A DNA stretch of 64,000 nucleotides from Bin5 sp965208965 (GCA_965208965.1 OZ242384.1:4960001-5024000); one strand, 5' to 3'. Positions 17,059 to 26,441 are shown, numbered from the stretch's first letter. Made by a program: numbers and translations. Notes: generated by a model from the sequence alone, not told the origin.

Positions 17059-18372
17059 ATGGTTGATCAGCTAGCGCGCCTTGGAGCGGAGCCAATTGGG
17101 GTCCATCCCGATGGCGTTTCCTCGGCAGCCATAGACGCCCCTCCTCTTGAGTCATTCCTGAATGGAGGTGGTGAGCAGGTTGACGCCTTTAGCCAGAAGA
17201 TCGATGCCTGGTGGGAACGCACGAAAGAGGCGAAGGCCAGCGAACACTACTACTATTTTCAGGCGGTCGATTCCCTGGAGGGGCCCTGGGTACATACTGA
17301 GGGCAAGCGGAAGTTGATGTTTGCCACCTACAGTTACCTGGGACTGATAAACCATCCCCGCATCGTGGCAGCGGCCAAAGAGGCCGCAGACAAGTACGGA
17401 ACTGGTACACATGGCGTGCGCATTCTCGGAGGCACGTTGGACCTTCACGCCAAGATGGAAAGGACGATCGCCGATTTCGCCCGTCGGGAAGAGGCCATCG
17501 TTTACAGTTCAGGCTATGTCACCAATCTTGCCACCGTAAGTACTGTTGTCGGGCGAGGGGACTGGGTTTTCTCCGACAGATGGAATCATGCGAGTATCGT
17601 AGATGGCTGTCTACTGGCCCGCGGCAAGTTTGTACGGTTCCGACATAACGACATGGATGACCTCGAAAAGCAGTTGCGCCGCGCCCCTGAAGGCGCAGGC
17701 AAACTGGTCATCGCGGACGCTGTGTTCTCCATGGACGGCGATATCTTTGATTTGCCAGCCGCGCATGAGATTTGCAGGCGTTACAATGCGCGTCTAATGT
17801 TGGACGAGGCCCATAGCATCGGTGTACTGGGCAAGACCGGACACGGGATCGAAGAGCATTTCGACATGTTCGGTTCCATCGATTTGAAGATGGGTACGCT
17901 CAGCAAGGCGATTCCCGGCATTGGCGGCTATGTGGCCGGCAGCGAAAAGCTGATAACTTATCTAAGGCATACTGCGCGCGGGTTCGTCTTCAGCGCCGCG
18001 TTGCCGCCCTCGGTGGCAGCGGCCATCACAGAAGGCTTCCACGTGCTTGAAGATGAAGGCACAGAGCGTAACCGCATCCTCCTTCGCAATGCGCAGCACT
18101 TCACGAGCGGCCTGCAGGCCGCCGGCTTCGACACCGGTCAGACGGAGTCGCCGATTGTTCCTATCATGGTCGGAACTGAAGAACGCGCATTTGCAATGAC
18201 CAAATTCTGTCAAGACAACGGCATATTTGTACTGCCCGTACTGCCACCGGCCGTAAAAGAAGGCACAGCCCGCCTGCGGGCGAATGTGACGGCTGCCCAT
18301 ACTGAAGAAGACATCGAATTCGCGTTGAGTGTCTTCATCGAGGCCGGACGCCACATTGGCGTGATCGACTGA
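17059..18372 (+). CDS. PLP-dependent alpha-oxoamine synthase (KBL/AONS/serine palmitoyltransferase family)
   Basis: The 437-residue enzyme joins an amino acid and an acyl-CoA with loss of CO2. Visible marks are FATYSYLGLINHPRIVAAA, the cofactor-stacking H177 in NHASIVDG, DEAHSIGVLG with D249, and the PLP-binding K283 in GTLSKAIPGIGGY. A 60-residue N-terminal extension precedes the core and is longer than in BioF or Kbl. Which acyl-CoA is used (pimeloyl, acetyl or palmitoyl) cannot be settled by eye; the extension and YFQAVDSLEGPWV segment favour a serine-palmitoyltransferase-like or unassigned group. It stands alone, with its own promoter and terminator. Confidence 0.88.
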   Translation: MVDQLARLGAEPIGVHPDGVSSAAIDAPPLESFLNGGGEQVDAFSQKIDAWWERTKEAKASEHYYYFQAVDSLEGPWVHTEGKRKLMFATYSYLGLINHPRIVAAAKEAADKYGTGTHGVRILGGTLDLHAKMERTIADFARREEAIVYSSGYVTNLATVSTVVGRGDWVFSDRWNHASIVDGCLLARGKFVRFRHNDMDDLEKQLRRAPEGAGKLVIADAVFSMDGDIFDLPAAHEICRRYNARLMLDEAHSIGVLGKTGHGIEEHFDMFGSIDLKMGTLSKAIPGIGGYVAGSEKLITYLRHTARGFVFSAALPPSVAAAITEGFHVLEDEGTERNRILLRNAQHFTSGLQAAGFDTGQTESPIVPIMVGTEERAFAMTKFCQDNGIFVLPVLPPAVKEGTARLRANVTAAHTEEDIEFALSVFIEAGRHIGVID

Positions 18373-18392
18373 GGCCAACAGGGCAGACGGCG

Positions 18393-18417
18393 GGTGCGCA
18401 AGGCGCGCCGATTTTTT
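18393..18417 (+). terminator. Rho-independent terminator after the alpha-oxoamine synthase
   Basis: GGTGCGC (18393-18399) pairs with GCGCGCC (18403-18409) around a 3-base loop and is followed by GATTTTTT. The palindrome GGCGCGCC occurs twice, at 18402-18409 and 18418-18425, on both sides of the T-run, so a second, competing hairpin can form around it. Confidence 0.8.
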
Positions 18418-18463
18418 GGCGCGCCACAGGTCCGAGACAGAGTTGCGCCGGGGCAGAATCGAA

Positions 18464-19357
18464 ATGAAACGAGTCGTCTCCATCAGCTTGGGCAGCAGCA
18501 AGCGCAACAAACGGGTCGAGACTACGCTCAGGAACGAACAGATCGTCCTGGAGCGGATCGGCGCCGATGGAGACCAGAAGCGAATGCGGCAACTGTTTCT
18601 GGAGTATGACGGACAGGTAGACGCCTTCGGCTTTGGCGGCGCAGACCTGGGCCTGGATGTAAACGACCACTACTTTCCTCTCCATTCCGTTCGCAGCATC
18701 GTCGCCGGCGTACAATCCCCCGTCGTGGACGGGGGCGGCATCCGTACCGTAGTCGAGCGACAGACGGCGCAGCAGCTGCAAACTCTCCTGCCCCCACATC
18801 CCAAACGCGTACTGTTCTGCGTGGCCGTCGGCCGGTACGCGATGGTGCGCGGCTTTCTGGACGCGGGTTATCAGCCACTGTTTGGCGACCTGGCTTTCGG
18901 TCTTGGCATCCCCGTCTTTTTGCGAAGCCTTAGCGCCCTCCACTTGCTGGCCCGGATTCTGCTCCCGGTCATGGCCCGACTGCCCTTTTCCTGGATATAC
19001 CCCACCGGAGAACAACAGGAGCGGATCGTGCCGAAATATGGGGCGCAGTACAGGTGGGCCTCGATCATCGCCGATGATTTCCATTACATCAGACAGCACC
19101 TGCCTCCCAGCCTGGAAGGAAAGACGATCGTTACCAATACAACTACGGACGACGACGTCGCTTTACTCAGGGAGAGAGGCGTTGCCAATCTGGCGACGGT
19201 AACACCGCGGCTGGATGGGCGCAGTTTTGGGACAAACGTAATGGAAGCTGCCCTTACGGCGCTGGCAGGCGCGGAGCGTCCGCTGTCAACGACGGAATTG
19301 AAAGAGATGTTGGATGAGGAGGGAATGACCCCAAGCCTGCTGTCGCTGACACCGTGA
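18464..19357 (+). CDS. Conserved protein of a family often labelled quinate 5-dehydrogenase; function unproven
   Basis: The 297-residue protein starts MKRVVSISLGSSKRNKRVET and continues with IGADGDQKRMRQLFLEYDGQVDAFGFGGADL. I recall near-identical openings in Thermus and Chloroflexota proteins annotated quinate 5-dehydrogenase, but no classical dinucleotide-binding GxGxxG motif is visible. A hydrophobic central region (GLGIPVFLRSLSALHLLARILLPVM) is unusual for a soluble dehydrogenase. The C-terminal part (IVTNTTTDDDVALLRERGVANLATVTPRLDGRSFGTNVMEAAL) looks well conserved. ATG 18464 is chosen over an Arg-rich extension to 18416. I would not rely on the dehydrogenase name. Confidence 0.7.
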   Translation: MKRVVSISLGSSKRNKRVETTLRNEQIVLERIGADGDQKRMRQLFLEYDGQVDAFGFGGADLGLDVNDHYFPLHSVRSIVAGVQSPVVDGGGIRTVVERQTAQQLQTLLPPHPKRVLFCVAVGRYAMVRGFLDAGYQPLFGDLAFGLGIPVFLRSLSALHLLARILLPVMARLPFSWIYPTGEQQERIVPKYGAQYRWASIIADDFHYIRQHLPPSLEGKTIVTNTTTDDDVALLRERGVANLATVTPRLDGRSFGTNVMEAALTALAGAERPLSTTELKEMLDEEGMTPSLLSLTP

Positions 19358-19450
19358 GAGTAGGCAACGATACGACGACTCAGTACCTGCGGGACTTTCC
19401 ACGGCTATGATGAGTACACCGATCTCAGCCCGACACGGGCATCAACCTAA

Positions 19451-20881
19451 ATGGGGCAGTTGCTTGCAATGAACAACAGAACCGTACTGACGAATGCCGA
19501 ATGCCTCGTAACGATGAACCAGGATCGCGAGGAGATCAGGGACGGAGCGCTCGTTATGGAAGACGAGCAGATTGTCTGGGTCGGAGCGACAGACGATCTG
19601 CCGGCCCGGTACAGGGACGGAGAGGCTGCAGACTCATTTTCTACTACCTGTTTGGACGCGAGAGGGAGGATCGTCCTTCCCGGTTTTGTCAATACCCACC
19701 ACCATTTCTTCCAGACTCTCACGCGTGTGGTGCCGGCCGCGCAGAATGGCGTGCTCTTCGACTGGCTGCGCGCCCTTTTTCCGATCTGGTCGTGTATTGG
19801 CCCGGATGATGTAGGCGTGAGCACGCAGGTTGCATTGACCGAGCTGCTGCTGAGCGGATGCACGACCAGCAGCGACCATCATTACCTGTGGCAAAACGGT
19901 ACGCGTCTCGACGATCAGTTTGCCGCCGCAGAAGAGATCGGTGTTCGCTTTCACGGAGCGAGAGGCAGTGTCAGCCTGGGCGAAAGCAGGGGTGGATTGC
20001 CCCCGGACTGGATGACGGAACAGGAACCGGACATTCTTGTCGAATCGCGGAGACTGGTCGAAGAGTACCATGATGCCTCCCGCTTTTCCATGCGACGTGT
20101 CGTGATAGGACCGACCAGCCCGTTCAGCGTTACCCAGGAGCTGATGCGCGATTGCGCGGCACTGGCCCGCTCGTTCGGGCCGGAGATGGATGTTCATCTT
20201 CATACGCATCTGGCTGAAACGCTCGACGAAGAAGAATTTTGCATGGCTCAGTACGGTTACCGGCCAGGAACGTATGCGGAGAAAGTGGACTGGCTGGGCG
20301 ATGATGTCTGGCATGCCCATTGCGTGCATCTCAATGAGGAGGAGATCGGTCAGTTCGCCCGGACAAAGACCGGTGCGGCCCATTGCCCTACGAGCAACAT
20401 GCGGTTGGCGAGCGGCATTTCCCCCGTTCGGGCGATGCGGGATGCCGGCGTGCACGTGGGATTGGGCGTGGATGGCAGCGCCAGCAATGACGGTAGCAAC
20501 ATGATGGAAGAGGTGCGCCAGTGCCTGCTGCTGCAGCGGGTTATGGGCAATCCCAAGGGAATGACGGCGAGGGAGGCGCTGGAAATCGCCACGCTAGGCG
20601 GAGCCTCGGTGTTGGGCCGCGACGATGTCGGCGCGCTGGCGCCCGGAATGGCAGCGGACCTGGTCGGTTTTGACCTGTCGGCGCTCACTTTTGCCGGGGG
20701 CTGGGTGCATGACCCGGTAGCGGCGCTTGTATTCTGTTCACCGCAGCCAGTCGACTTCGCGTTTGTCAATGGACGACTGCTGGTGGAGGACGGCATTCCC
20801 CTTCACATCGACGTGCCGGCGCTGGCTGAACGCCACAACAAAGCGGCACTGGCACTAATGCGCCGGGCGGAAGGCAGCTAA
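19451..20881 (+). CDS. Amidohydrolase, 8-oxoguanine deaminase/TrzN-AtzB subgroup
   Basis: The 476-residue metal hydrolase has the metal-binding HHH in LPGFVNTHHHFFQTLTRVV, a His in VHLHTHLAETLDEEEFC, a His in WHAHCVHLNEEE and the Asp in GLGVDGSASNDGSNMMEEVRQ. ALFPIWSCIGPDDV and the SASNDGSNM segment match the subgroup that deaminates 8-oxoguanine to urate, next to cytosine/guanine and s-triazine deaminases. The substrate is therefore likely a purine or related ring. ATG 19451 or 19469 could start it; neither has a clear ribosome site. It is a single gene between unrelated enzymes. Confidence 0.85.
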   Translation: MGQLLAMNNRTVLTNAECLVTMNQDREEIRDGALVMEDEQIVWVGATDDLPARYRDGEAADSFSTTCLDARGRIVLPGFVNTHHHFFQTLTRVVPAAQNGVLFDWLRALFPIWSCIGPDDVGVSTQVALTELLLSGCTTSSDHHYLWQNGTRLDDQFAAAEEIGVRFHGARGSVSLGESRGGLPPDWMTEQEPDILVESRRLVEEYHDASRFSMRRVVIGPTSPFSVTQELMRDCAALARSFGPEMDVHLHTHLAETLDEEEFCMAQYGYRPGTYAEKVDWLGDDVWHAHCVHLNEEEIGQFARTKTGAAHCPTSNMRLASGISPVRAMRDAGVHVGLGVDGSASNDGSNMMEEVRQCLLLQRVMGNPKGMTAREALEIATLGGASVLGRDDVGALAPGMAADLVGFDLSALTFAGGWVHDPVAALVFCSPQPVDFAFVNGRLLVEDGIPLHIDVPALAERHNKAALALMRRAEGS

Positions 20882-20944
20882 CGGCCGCGTTGACAGGGTC
20901 GGCGCCGGCCAGCTTCAGAGTGCTTTGCCCTCTCAGCCCAGTGC

Positions 20945-20973
20945 TTGCGCATCCGAATTGCGAGGCTTATAGT
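20945..20973 (+). promoter_or_regulatory. Promoter of the DHH-CBS-CCA fusion gene
   Basis: TTGCGC (20945-20950) is followed after exactly 17 bases by TATAGT (20968-20973). Transcription should start near 20980, about 30 bases before the ATG at 21012, which lacks a clear ribosome site. Confidence 0.6.
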
Positions 20974-21011
20974 AGATTGCAGTTTTCAATTGCAGCCGAA
21001 CCGACGACGAC

Positions 21012-23807
21012 ATGCGCGGCCAAACGGTTATCCTCTCCCACGAACTCGCAGATTTTGACGCGCTGGCGTCCTTGCTGGGGGGAGCGTTGCTTTTTCCACA
21101 GGCGCTGCCGGTCCTACCGCGGAAACTGAAACGCAACGTCCAGGCATTTTTGTCTCTTTACCGGAACCAGTTCCCTTTCGTGGATCCACGGTATTTGCCG
21201 CGCGGAAACGTCGAACGGGCGATTGTTGTCGACACACGGTCATTCAACGCGGTAAAGGGGATGGACGAAGACACGCGTCATCTGGTGATCGACCACCACT
21301 CTGCGGCCGAACCGCTGCCATCAGGGTGGGAGGTCTGGCGGGAGTCGCTTGGCCCTCACACGACTGGCGCCAACACTACGCTTTTGGTCGAACGACTGGT
21401 TCAGCAGAACAGAGGGCTTTCCCCATTCCACGCCACGCTGCTGGCACTGGGCATTTACGAAGACACCGGCAGCCTCTTGTACGCATCCACTACGCATCGG
21501 GACATTCGTTGCGCGGCCTGGCTGGTCGAGCAGGGCGCTCGCCTGGAAGTAATGCGCAGTTTCATGCAATTCCCGCCCACGACTGCACAGAAGGCGCTGT
21601 CCAAGCAACTGACCGAGGACGCAGAGCACCTGACAGTGGCCGGTCAAAACGTTGTGCTCGCCATCGCGGATGCGCCCGATTACGATGATGAACTAAGTGG
21701 CATTGCCCGGAGGCTTAGCGAACTCTTCAACCCAGATGCCTTGTTTGTCGTCGTCAACCTGATGGACCACGTTCAAGTTGTGGCTCGAAGCAACACCGAC
21801 GCGATCAATGTTGGCCTGATTGCCGAATATCTGGGCGGCGGAGGTCACAGGCGAGCCGCGGCGGCGTTGCTGGAAGGGACAACACTGGCGGACGTAAGGA
21901 GAAAAATCGGCAGCCTGCTACAGGAGCACGCGCGCGCACCGAAAAAGGTGGCTGAGATCATGAGCCGAGGCCGTCCACATACGCTGGACGAAGAGATGTC
22001 GGTCGCTGACGCGATGGAGTTGATGCAGCGTTACGGCCACGAAGGCTTCCCCGTTCTGCAAAGAGACGAAGACGGCCACGACAAACTGGTTGGAATCCTG
22101 ACCCGACGAGAGGCGGACCGTACAATTGCACACCGACTAGGGGCGCTGCCGGTCCACAAGGTGATGCGCCAAGGTGACCATACGGTCGGCGAGGACGCTC
22201 CTGTCAGTACGCTGCATGGGCTCATGATCGAGAGCGGTTGGGGGCAGATTCCTGTTGTGGATGCCGCAGGCAATCTGGTTGGAATTGTGACTCGTACAGA
22301 TTTGCTCAAGCTTTGGGGGGAAGAGAGAGAGAGTACGCCAAAGATCCCGGATGTCAGCCGGGAGCTGGGGCAGGTCCTCCCGGCCGGGCAGCACCGTCTC
22401 CTCTGGCTTGTCGGAGAGACCGCGACGGCGATGGGACATGCAGTGTATGTCGTTGGCGGCTTTGTCAGAGACCTGCTGTTAGGGCGCTTCGACAGCGCCG
22501 GCGGAGCGGGTTCTTTGGACATGGACCTGGTTATTGAAGGTGATGCAATTGAACTGGCGGAGCGCATGCAGGCTAGGTGCGGAGGAAGGGTCGTCACACA
22601 TGCCCGTTTTGGCACTGCCAAGTGGATTCTCGACGAGCCTGGGTATCCGATTACTTGCCCGGAGCTGTCAGCAAGCGATACCGGCGCAGACCAGGGCCTC
22701 TTGCCGCCTCATTTCGACTTCGTTACAGCACGCACAGAGTTCTACACAGAGCCAACGGTCCTGCCGACTGTGGAGCAGGGCAGCATCAGACTGGACCTGC
22801 ATCGAAGAGATTTCACGATCAACACGCTGGCTGTCGCTCTGACTCCAGACAGGTGGGGCGACCTTCTCGACTTCTACGGCGGGTTGTCAGACTTGAAGAC
22901 TGGGGTCGTGCGGATCCTGCACAGTCTGAGTTTTGTGGATGACCCGACCAGAATCCTACGCGCGGTTCGCTATGAACAGCGGTTCCGATTTCAGATCGAG
23001 GCGCGTACGCAGGAGCATCTACAGGATGCCGGGCCGCTGCTAAGGCGCGTTTCTTCGGCGCGCATTCGCCAGGAACTGGATCGGATTTTCCAAGAAGAGA
23101 GGCCGGAAGATGCAGTCTTTCGTCTGGACGAATTGGGCATGCTCCGAGGGATTCATCCTGCTCTGCGTGCCGGGCCGTCCTTTGCGAATCGCTGCGCCTC
23201 TCTCAGAGACAAATTGGGGATGGGAAGGCCGGTTGAAGCTCGTGAAGGGAACAACGGCGCTGACGAAGCTCTGGAAGAGGTCCATACGGGGCAGGTCCAA
23301 CTGGAGGACACACCGGTCGAGAGGCTCTATTGGGGTCTGCTGGTTTACGATCTTCTGCCTATTGAGAACGCAAACGGTGACAAGGCGTCCTCGCTTGAAC
23401 AAGAGTTGAGCGAACGGCTCAGACTGCGCGGAAGAACACAGCGACTGATGCGTGAGCTTCGGATGGTCAAGACCCGGCTGCCACAGCTGAGGGACCCGCG
23501 GCAACGGCCTAGCGAAGTCGTGGCGGTTCTTGATCGGGCGCAGCCGGCCGTGCTGCTGTTGCTCTCGTTGGTGGAGGAGGACTCCTTGCTGCGTAAGCGG
23601 TTGAAATGCTACGAGCAGACTTGGCGGCACGTTCACCCTGCACTGGATGGAAGAGACCTGATGCGACTAGGGTTGAAGCCCGGCCCGGAATACGGGCAAA
23701 TTATACGTAGACTGCGAACGGCTCTTCTTGATGGAGAGATAGAGGCCGGCGCGCAGGAACAGAGACTCGCGGAGTCCATGGTACGCGATATCCTGGAGGC
23801 GGCCTGA
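21012..23807 (+). CDS. DHH phosphoesterase-CBS pair-CCA/poly(A) nucleotidyltransferase fusion
   Basis: The 931-residue protein joins three activities. Residues 1-300 are a DHH/DHHA1 phosphoesterase, with D14/D16 in LADFDALAS, D74 in VVDTRS, DHH at 94-96 and GGGGHRRAA at 274-282. Residues 312-435 are two CBS domains (VAEIMSRG...GFPVL...LVGILTRR; HKVMRQG...IPVVDAAGNLVGIVTRTDLL), which usually sense adenine nucleotides. Residues 460-931 are a class II nucleotidyltransferase with VVGGFVRDLLLG (479-490), catalytic LDMDLV (D502, D504), RRDFTIN and DDPTRILRAVRYEQRF. The last part probably adds or repairs the CCA end of tRNA; the DHH part may be a nanoRNase or 3' trimming activity. Similar fusions occur in several phyla. 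Confidence 0.92.
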   Translation: MRGQTVILSHELADFDALASLLGGALLFPQALPVLPRKLKRNVQAFLSLYRNQFPFVDPRYLPRGNVERAIVVDTRSFNAVKGMDEDTRHLVIDHHSAAEPLPSGWEVWRESLGPHTTGANTTLLVERLVQQNRGLSPFHATLLALGIYEDTGSLLYASTTHRDIRCAAWLVEQGARLEVMRSFMQFPPTTAQKALSKQLTEDAEHLTVAGQNVVLAIADAPDYDDELSGIARRLSELFNPDALFVVVNLMDHVQVVARSNTDAINVGLIAEYLGGGGHRRAAAALLEGTTLADVRRKIGSLLQEHARAPKKVAEIMSRGRPHTLDEEMSVADAMELMQRYGHEGFPVLQRDEDGHDKLVGILTRREADRTIAHRLGALPVHKVMRQGDHTVGEDAPVSTLHGLMIESGWGQIPVVDAAGNLVGIVTRTDLLKLWGEERESTPKIPDVSRELGQVLPAGQHRLLWLVGETATAMGHAVYVVGGFVRDLLLGRFDSAGGAGSLDMDLVIEGDAIELAERMQARCGGRVVTHARFGTAKWILDEPGYPITCPELSASDTGADQGLLPPHFDFVTARTEFYTEPTVLPTVEQGSIRLDLHRRDFTINTLAVALTPDRWGDLLDFYGGLSDLKTGVVRILHSLSFVDDPTRILRAVRYEQRFRFQIEARTQEHLQDAGPLLRRVSSARIRQELDRIFQEERPEDAVFRLDELGMLRGIHPALRAGPSFANRCASLRDKLGMGRPVEAREGNNGADEALEEVHTGQVQLEDTPVERLYWGLLVYDLLPIENANGDKASSLEQELSERLRLRGRTQRLMRELRMVKTRLPQLRDPRQRPSEVVAVLDRAQPAVLLLLSLVEEDSLLRKRLKCYEQTWRHVHPALDGRDLMRLGLKPGPEYGQIIRRLRTALLDGEIEAGAQEQRLAESMVRDILEAA

Positions 23808-23876
23808 AAGGCCCGACCACCGGCTTACGTACGCTGAAGACTGCGGCGTCCGGCATAACCCACGAGGAAGATTAAG

Positions 23877-25043
23877 ATGAAAATAACAGCAATCAGACCG
23901 ATTTTCGCTCAAGGGGAGCGGCGCACTTTCGTCTTTGTCAAGATTGAAACTGATCAGCCTGGCCTGGTGGGCTGGGGAGAGGCGACGGTGGAAGGCAAAC
24001 CGCGGGCGGTGGCCGGCTGTGTTCTGGATATGGAACCGATGATCCTGGGCTTCAATCCAGTTGAGGTCGAACATTGCTGGCAGGTCCTCTATCGCGGCGG
24101 CTTCTGGCGGCAGGGCATCATCGGGCTTTCCGCTCTTTCGGGCATTGACCAGGCACTATGGGACATCAAAGGCAAGGAGGCGGGCAAGCCGATCTACGAG
24201 CTTCTTGGCGGCAAGGTAAGGGACCGTGTACGGATGTACACACACTTTGGCGGCGATACGCCCGAGGCGATGGCTGAGAGTGCGCAGTCCAAGGCTGCCA
24301 AAGGCTGGGACGCCGTGAAGACTGTACCGGTGCCGATTACCAACATCCTCGACGGGCCCCGCATTTTGGATGAGGCCGAGGCGGGCTTGAAGGCCGTGCG
24401 CGAAGCGGTCGGCAACGACGTAGACATTTTGTTGGACATGCACGGGCGGGTCACGCCGCAGATGGCGATTCGCTACGCCCATCGATTTGAGCCGTACTAC
24501 CCGTTTTTCATGGAGGAGCCGGTTCAGGCGGAGAACCCGGCGGCGATGGCGCAGGTCGCCAGGGCAACGAACATTCCCATTGCAACGGGGGAGCGGCTCT
24601 TTACTCGCTGGGGTTTTAGAGAGATTCTCGAAACGGGGGCGGCCAGCCTGCTGCAGCCTGATGCCTGTCACGCCGGAGGCATCAGCGAGATTCGGCGCAT
24701 CGCCGCGCTGGCGGAGGTCTATTACGCCGGCCTCGCCCCCCATAACCCGTATGGTCCGGTTTCGACGGCAGCGTGCGTCCATGTTGACTTTACAACGCCC
24801 AACTTTGTCATTCAGGAGATGGTTGATCCTGACGACATGCCACTCTCGATGACGGAGTTCGTTGTCGAGCCATTGACGGTCGTCGATGGCCATATATTGC
24901 CGCCTGAGAAGTCGGGCCTGGGCGTGGAGGTGGATGAAGCTGCCTGCGCCCGGCATGCCCCGGACTTCAGCTCGGAGGAGGTGCGCAACTCGTATCAGTC
25001 CTACCTGGCCCGCCATCTCGATGGCGGCATTGCCGACTCCTGA
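23877..25043 (+). CDS. Enolase-superfamily dehydratase, D-galactonate dehydratase-like
   Basis: The 388-residue enzyme matches the mandelate racemase group in its DgoD branch. Residues D187 and H189 in LLDMHGR, E213 in MEEPV, E239 in TGERLFTRWGF and H289 in APHNPYGP line up with the metal ligands and base pair of E. coli DgoD with a constant shift of four. It should remove water from an acid sugar such as D-galactonate; relatives act on other sugar acids, so the exact substrate is open. GAGGAAG precedes ATG 23877. The other galactonate pathway genes are absent here. Confidence 0.87.
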   Translation: MKITAIRPIFAQGERRTFVFVKIETDQPGLVGWGEATVEGKPRAVAGCVLDMEPMILGFNPVEVEHCWQVLYRGGFWRQGIIGLSALSGIDQALWDIKGKEAGKPIYELLGGKVRDRVRMYTHFGGDTPEAMAESAQSKAAKGWDAVKTVPVPITNILDGPRILDEAEAGLKAVREAVGNDVDILLDMHGRVTPQMAIRYAHRFEPYYPFFMEEPVQAENPAAMAQVARATNIPIATGERLFTRWGFREILETGAASLLQPDACHAGGISEIRRIAALAEVYYAGLAPHNPYGPVSTAACVHVDFTTPNFVIQEMVDPDDMPLSMTEFVVEPLTVVDGHILPPEKSGLGVEVDEAACARHAPDFSSEEVRNSYQSYLARHLDGGIADS

Positions 25044-25103
25044 TCTGCTTTCGTGTCCTGCAGGAATGTGCAGTCCAACGTCAACCTGACCTGGAGCTAT
25101 CAG

Positions 25104-26384
25104 ATGGCCCCGATTCTTTCCGGCAAACGTATCGTGCTCGGCGTCAGCGGCGGCATCGCGGCCTACAAGGCGGTGACGCTGGCCAGCCGCCTTACGCAGG
25201 CCAATGCGCTGGTGGACGTGATCATGACACATTCGGCCGCCAAGTTTGTCGCGCCGGTGACCTTTCAGGGGATCACACAGCGGAGCGTTGCGACCGACAC
25301 TTTCGAGTTCTGGCATGATGCGGGCAGGTTGCGCATTGGACACGTGGCGCTGGCCCATGCGGCGGACCTCTTTGTCATTGCGCCGGCGACGGCGCACACG
25401 ATTGCGCGACTGGCGTTGGGTCTGAGCGACGACCTGTTGAGCATTACTGCGCTGAGCTACAAAGGGCCGATGCTGCTGGCGCCGGCGATGGAGACCAATA
25501 TGTGGACCCACCCGGCGACGATGCGCAATGTGCAGACATTGCAGGATTGGGGCGTCGACTTCATCGGCCCGGAGGAAGGGCGGCTGGCGTCCGGCGAAGT
25601 GGGTGAGGGGCGGGTGGCGGAGCCGGAGGATATCTTCGAAGTCGCTTGCAAGGTGATCGGCCGGGGGGGACCCCTGGACGGACTACGCGTGGTGATCACG
25701 GCCGGCGGCACGCGGGAGCCGATCGATCCGGTACGGTTCATGGGCAACCATTCGACTGGGAAAATGGGGACGGCACTGGCGCGCGCGGCGCGTGATCTGG
25801 GCGCGGACACGGTTCTGGTGCATGCGCCCCTGGCCGTGCATCCACCGGGCGGCGTTTCGCTGGTGCCGGTACGTACGGCCCAGCAGATGCATACGGCGGT
25901 CATGGAAGAGCTGCCGCAGACGGATGTCCTGATCGGCGCGGCGGCGGTCGCCGACTACCGGCCTACAGACAGCGTTGACTACAAGCTGAAGAAATCGCCG
26001 AAGCAGCAGGTCATATCGCTGGAAAGAACGCCAGACATTCTGCATGAAGTAGGCAGACAGCGGCGTGAGGGCAGCTCGGGGCCGCGGCTTGTAATCGGTT
26101 TCGCGGCGGAGACGAACGATCTCGAGGCAAACGCCGTAGACAAGCTGGAAAGAAAGAACCTCGATCTCGTTGTGCTCAATGACGTGAGCGCGCCTGACAG
26201 CGGCTTTGCGGTTGACACAAACAGGGTTACCCTCTTCGAGCGAGACGGTAACCGTGAGGCCTGGCCGTTGATGAGCAAGGACGAGGTCGCGCAGGCGATC
26301 ATGCAGCGGATCGTGGCCCGATTGGGGAGGCTGGACTGGAAAAGGTCTCAGTCCAGAGCCCTGGACGGCTCGCCAGAGAACTGA
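25104..26384 (+). CDS. coaBC: Bifunctional phosphopantothenoylcysteine decarboxylase / phosphopantothenate-cysteine ligase
   Basis: The 426-residue enzyme performs two steps of coenzyme A synthesis. The N-terminal flavin-dependent CoaC half shows VLGVSGGIAAYKAV, the catalytic His in LRIGHVALAHAADLFVIAPA and the lid motif APAMETNMW. In this motif the usual Asn of PxMNxxMW is Glu. The CoaB half begins near residue 195 (GLRVVITAGGTREPIDPVRF) with HSTGKMGTALARAARDLGA and the KLKKSPK segment. ATG 25104 has GGAG 7 bases upstream; the frame to 25053 lacks homology. It follows the dehydratase gene by 60 bases. Confidence 0.95.
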   Translation: MAPILSGKRIVLGVSGGIAAYKAVTLASRLTQANALVDVIMTHSAAKFVAPVTFQGITQRSVATDTFEFWHDAGRLRIGHVALAHAADLFVIAPATAHTIARLALGLSDDLLSITALSYKGPMLLAPAMETNMWTHPATMRNVQTLQDWGVDFIGPEEGRLASGEVGEGRVAEPEDIFEVACKVIGRGGPLDGLRVVITAGGTREPIDPVRFMGNHSTGKMGTALARAARDLGADTVLVHAPLAVHPPGGVSLVPVRTAQQMHTAVMEELPQTDVLIGAAAVADYRPTDSVDYKLKKSPKQQVISLERTPDILHEVGRQRREGSSGPRLVIGFAAETNDLEANAVDKLERKNLDLVVLNDVSAPDSGFAVDTNRVTLFERDGNREAWPLMSKDEVAQAIMQRIVARLGRLDWKRSQSRALDGSPEN

Positions 26385-26441
26385 TCAACCGGCTGTGAAG
26401 AAACGAAGCCATTTTGCGGAGGAACTGCACGGCGAAGAGGA

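Noticed and set aside
24156..25511. 451-codon open frame on the minus strand opposite the dehydratase and coaBC genes
   Set aside because: It spans two well-supported genes, lacks a ribosome site and gives an Arg/His-rich sequence without family features.
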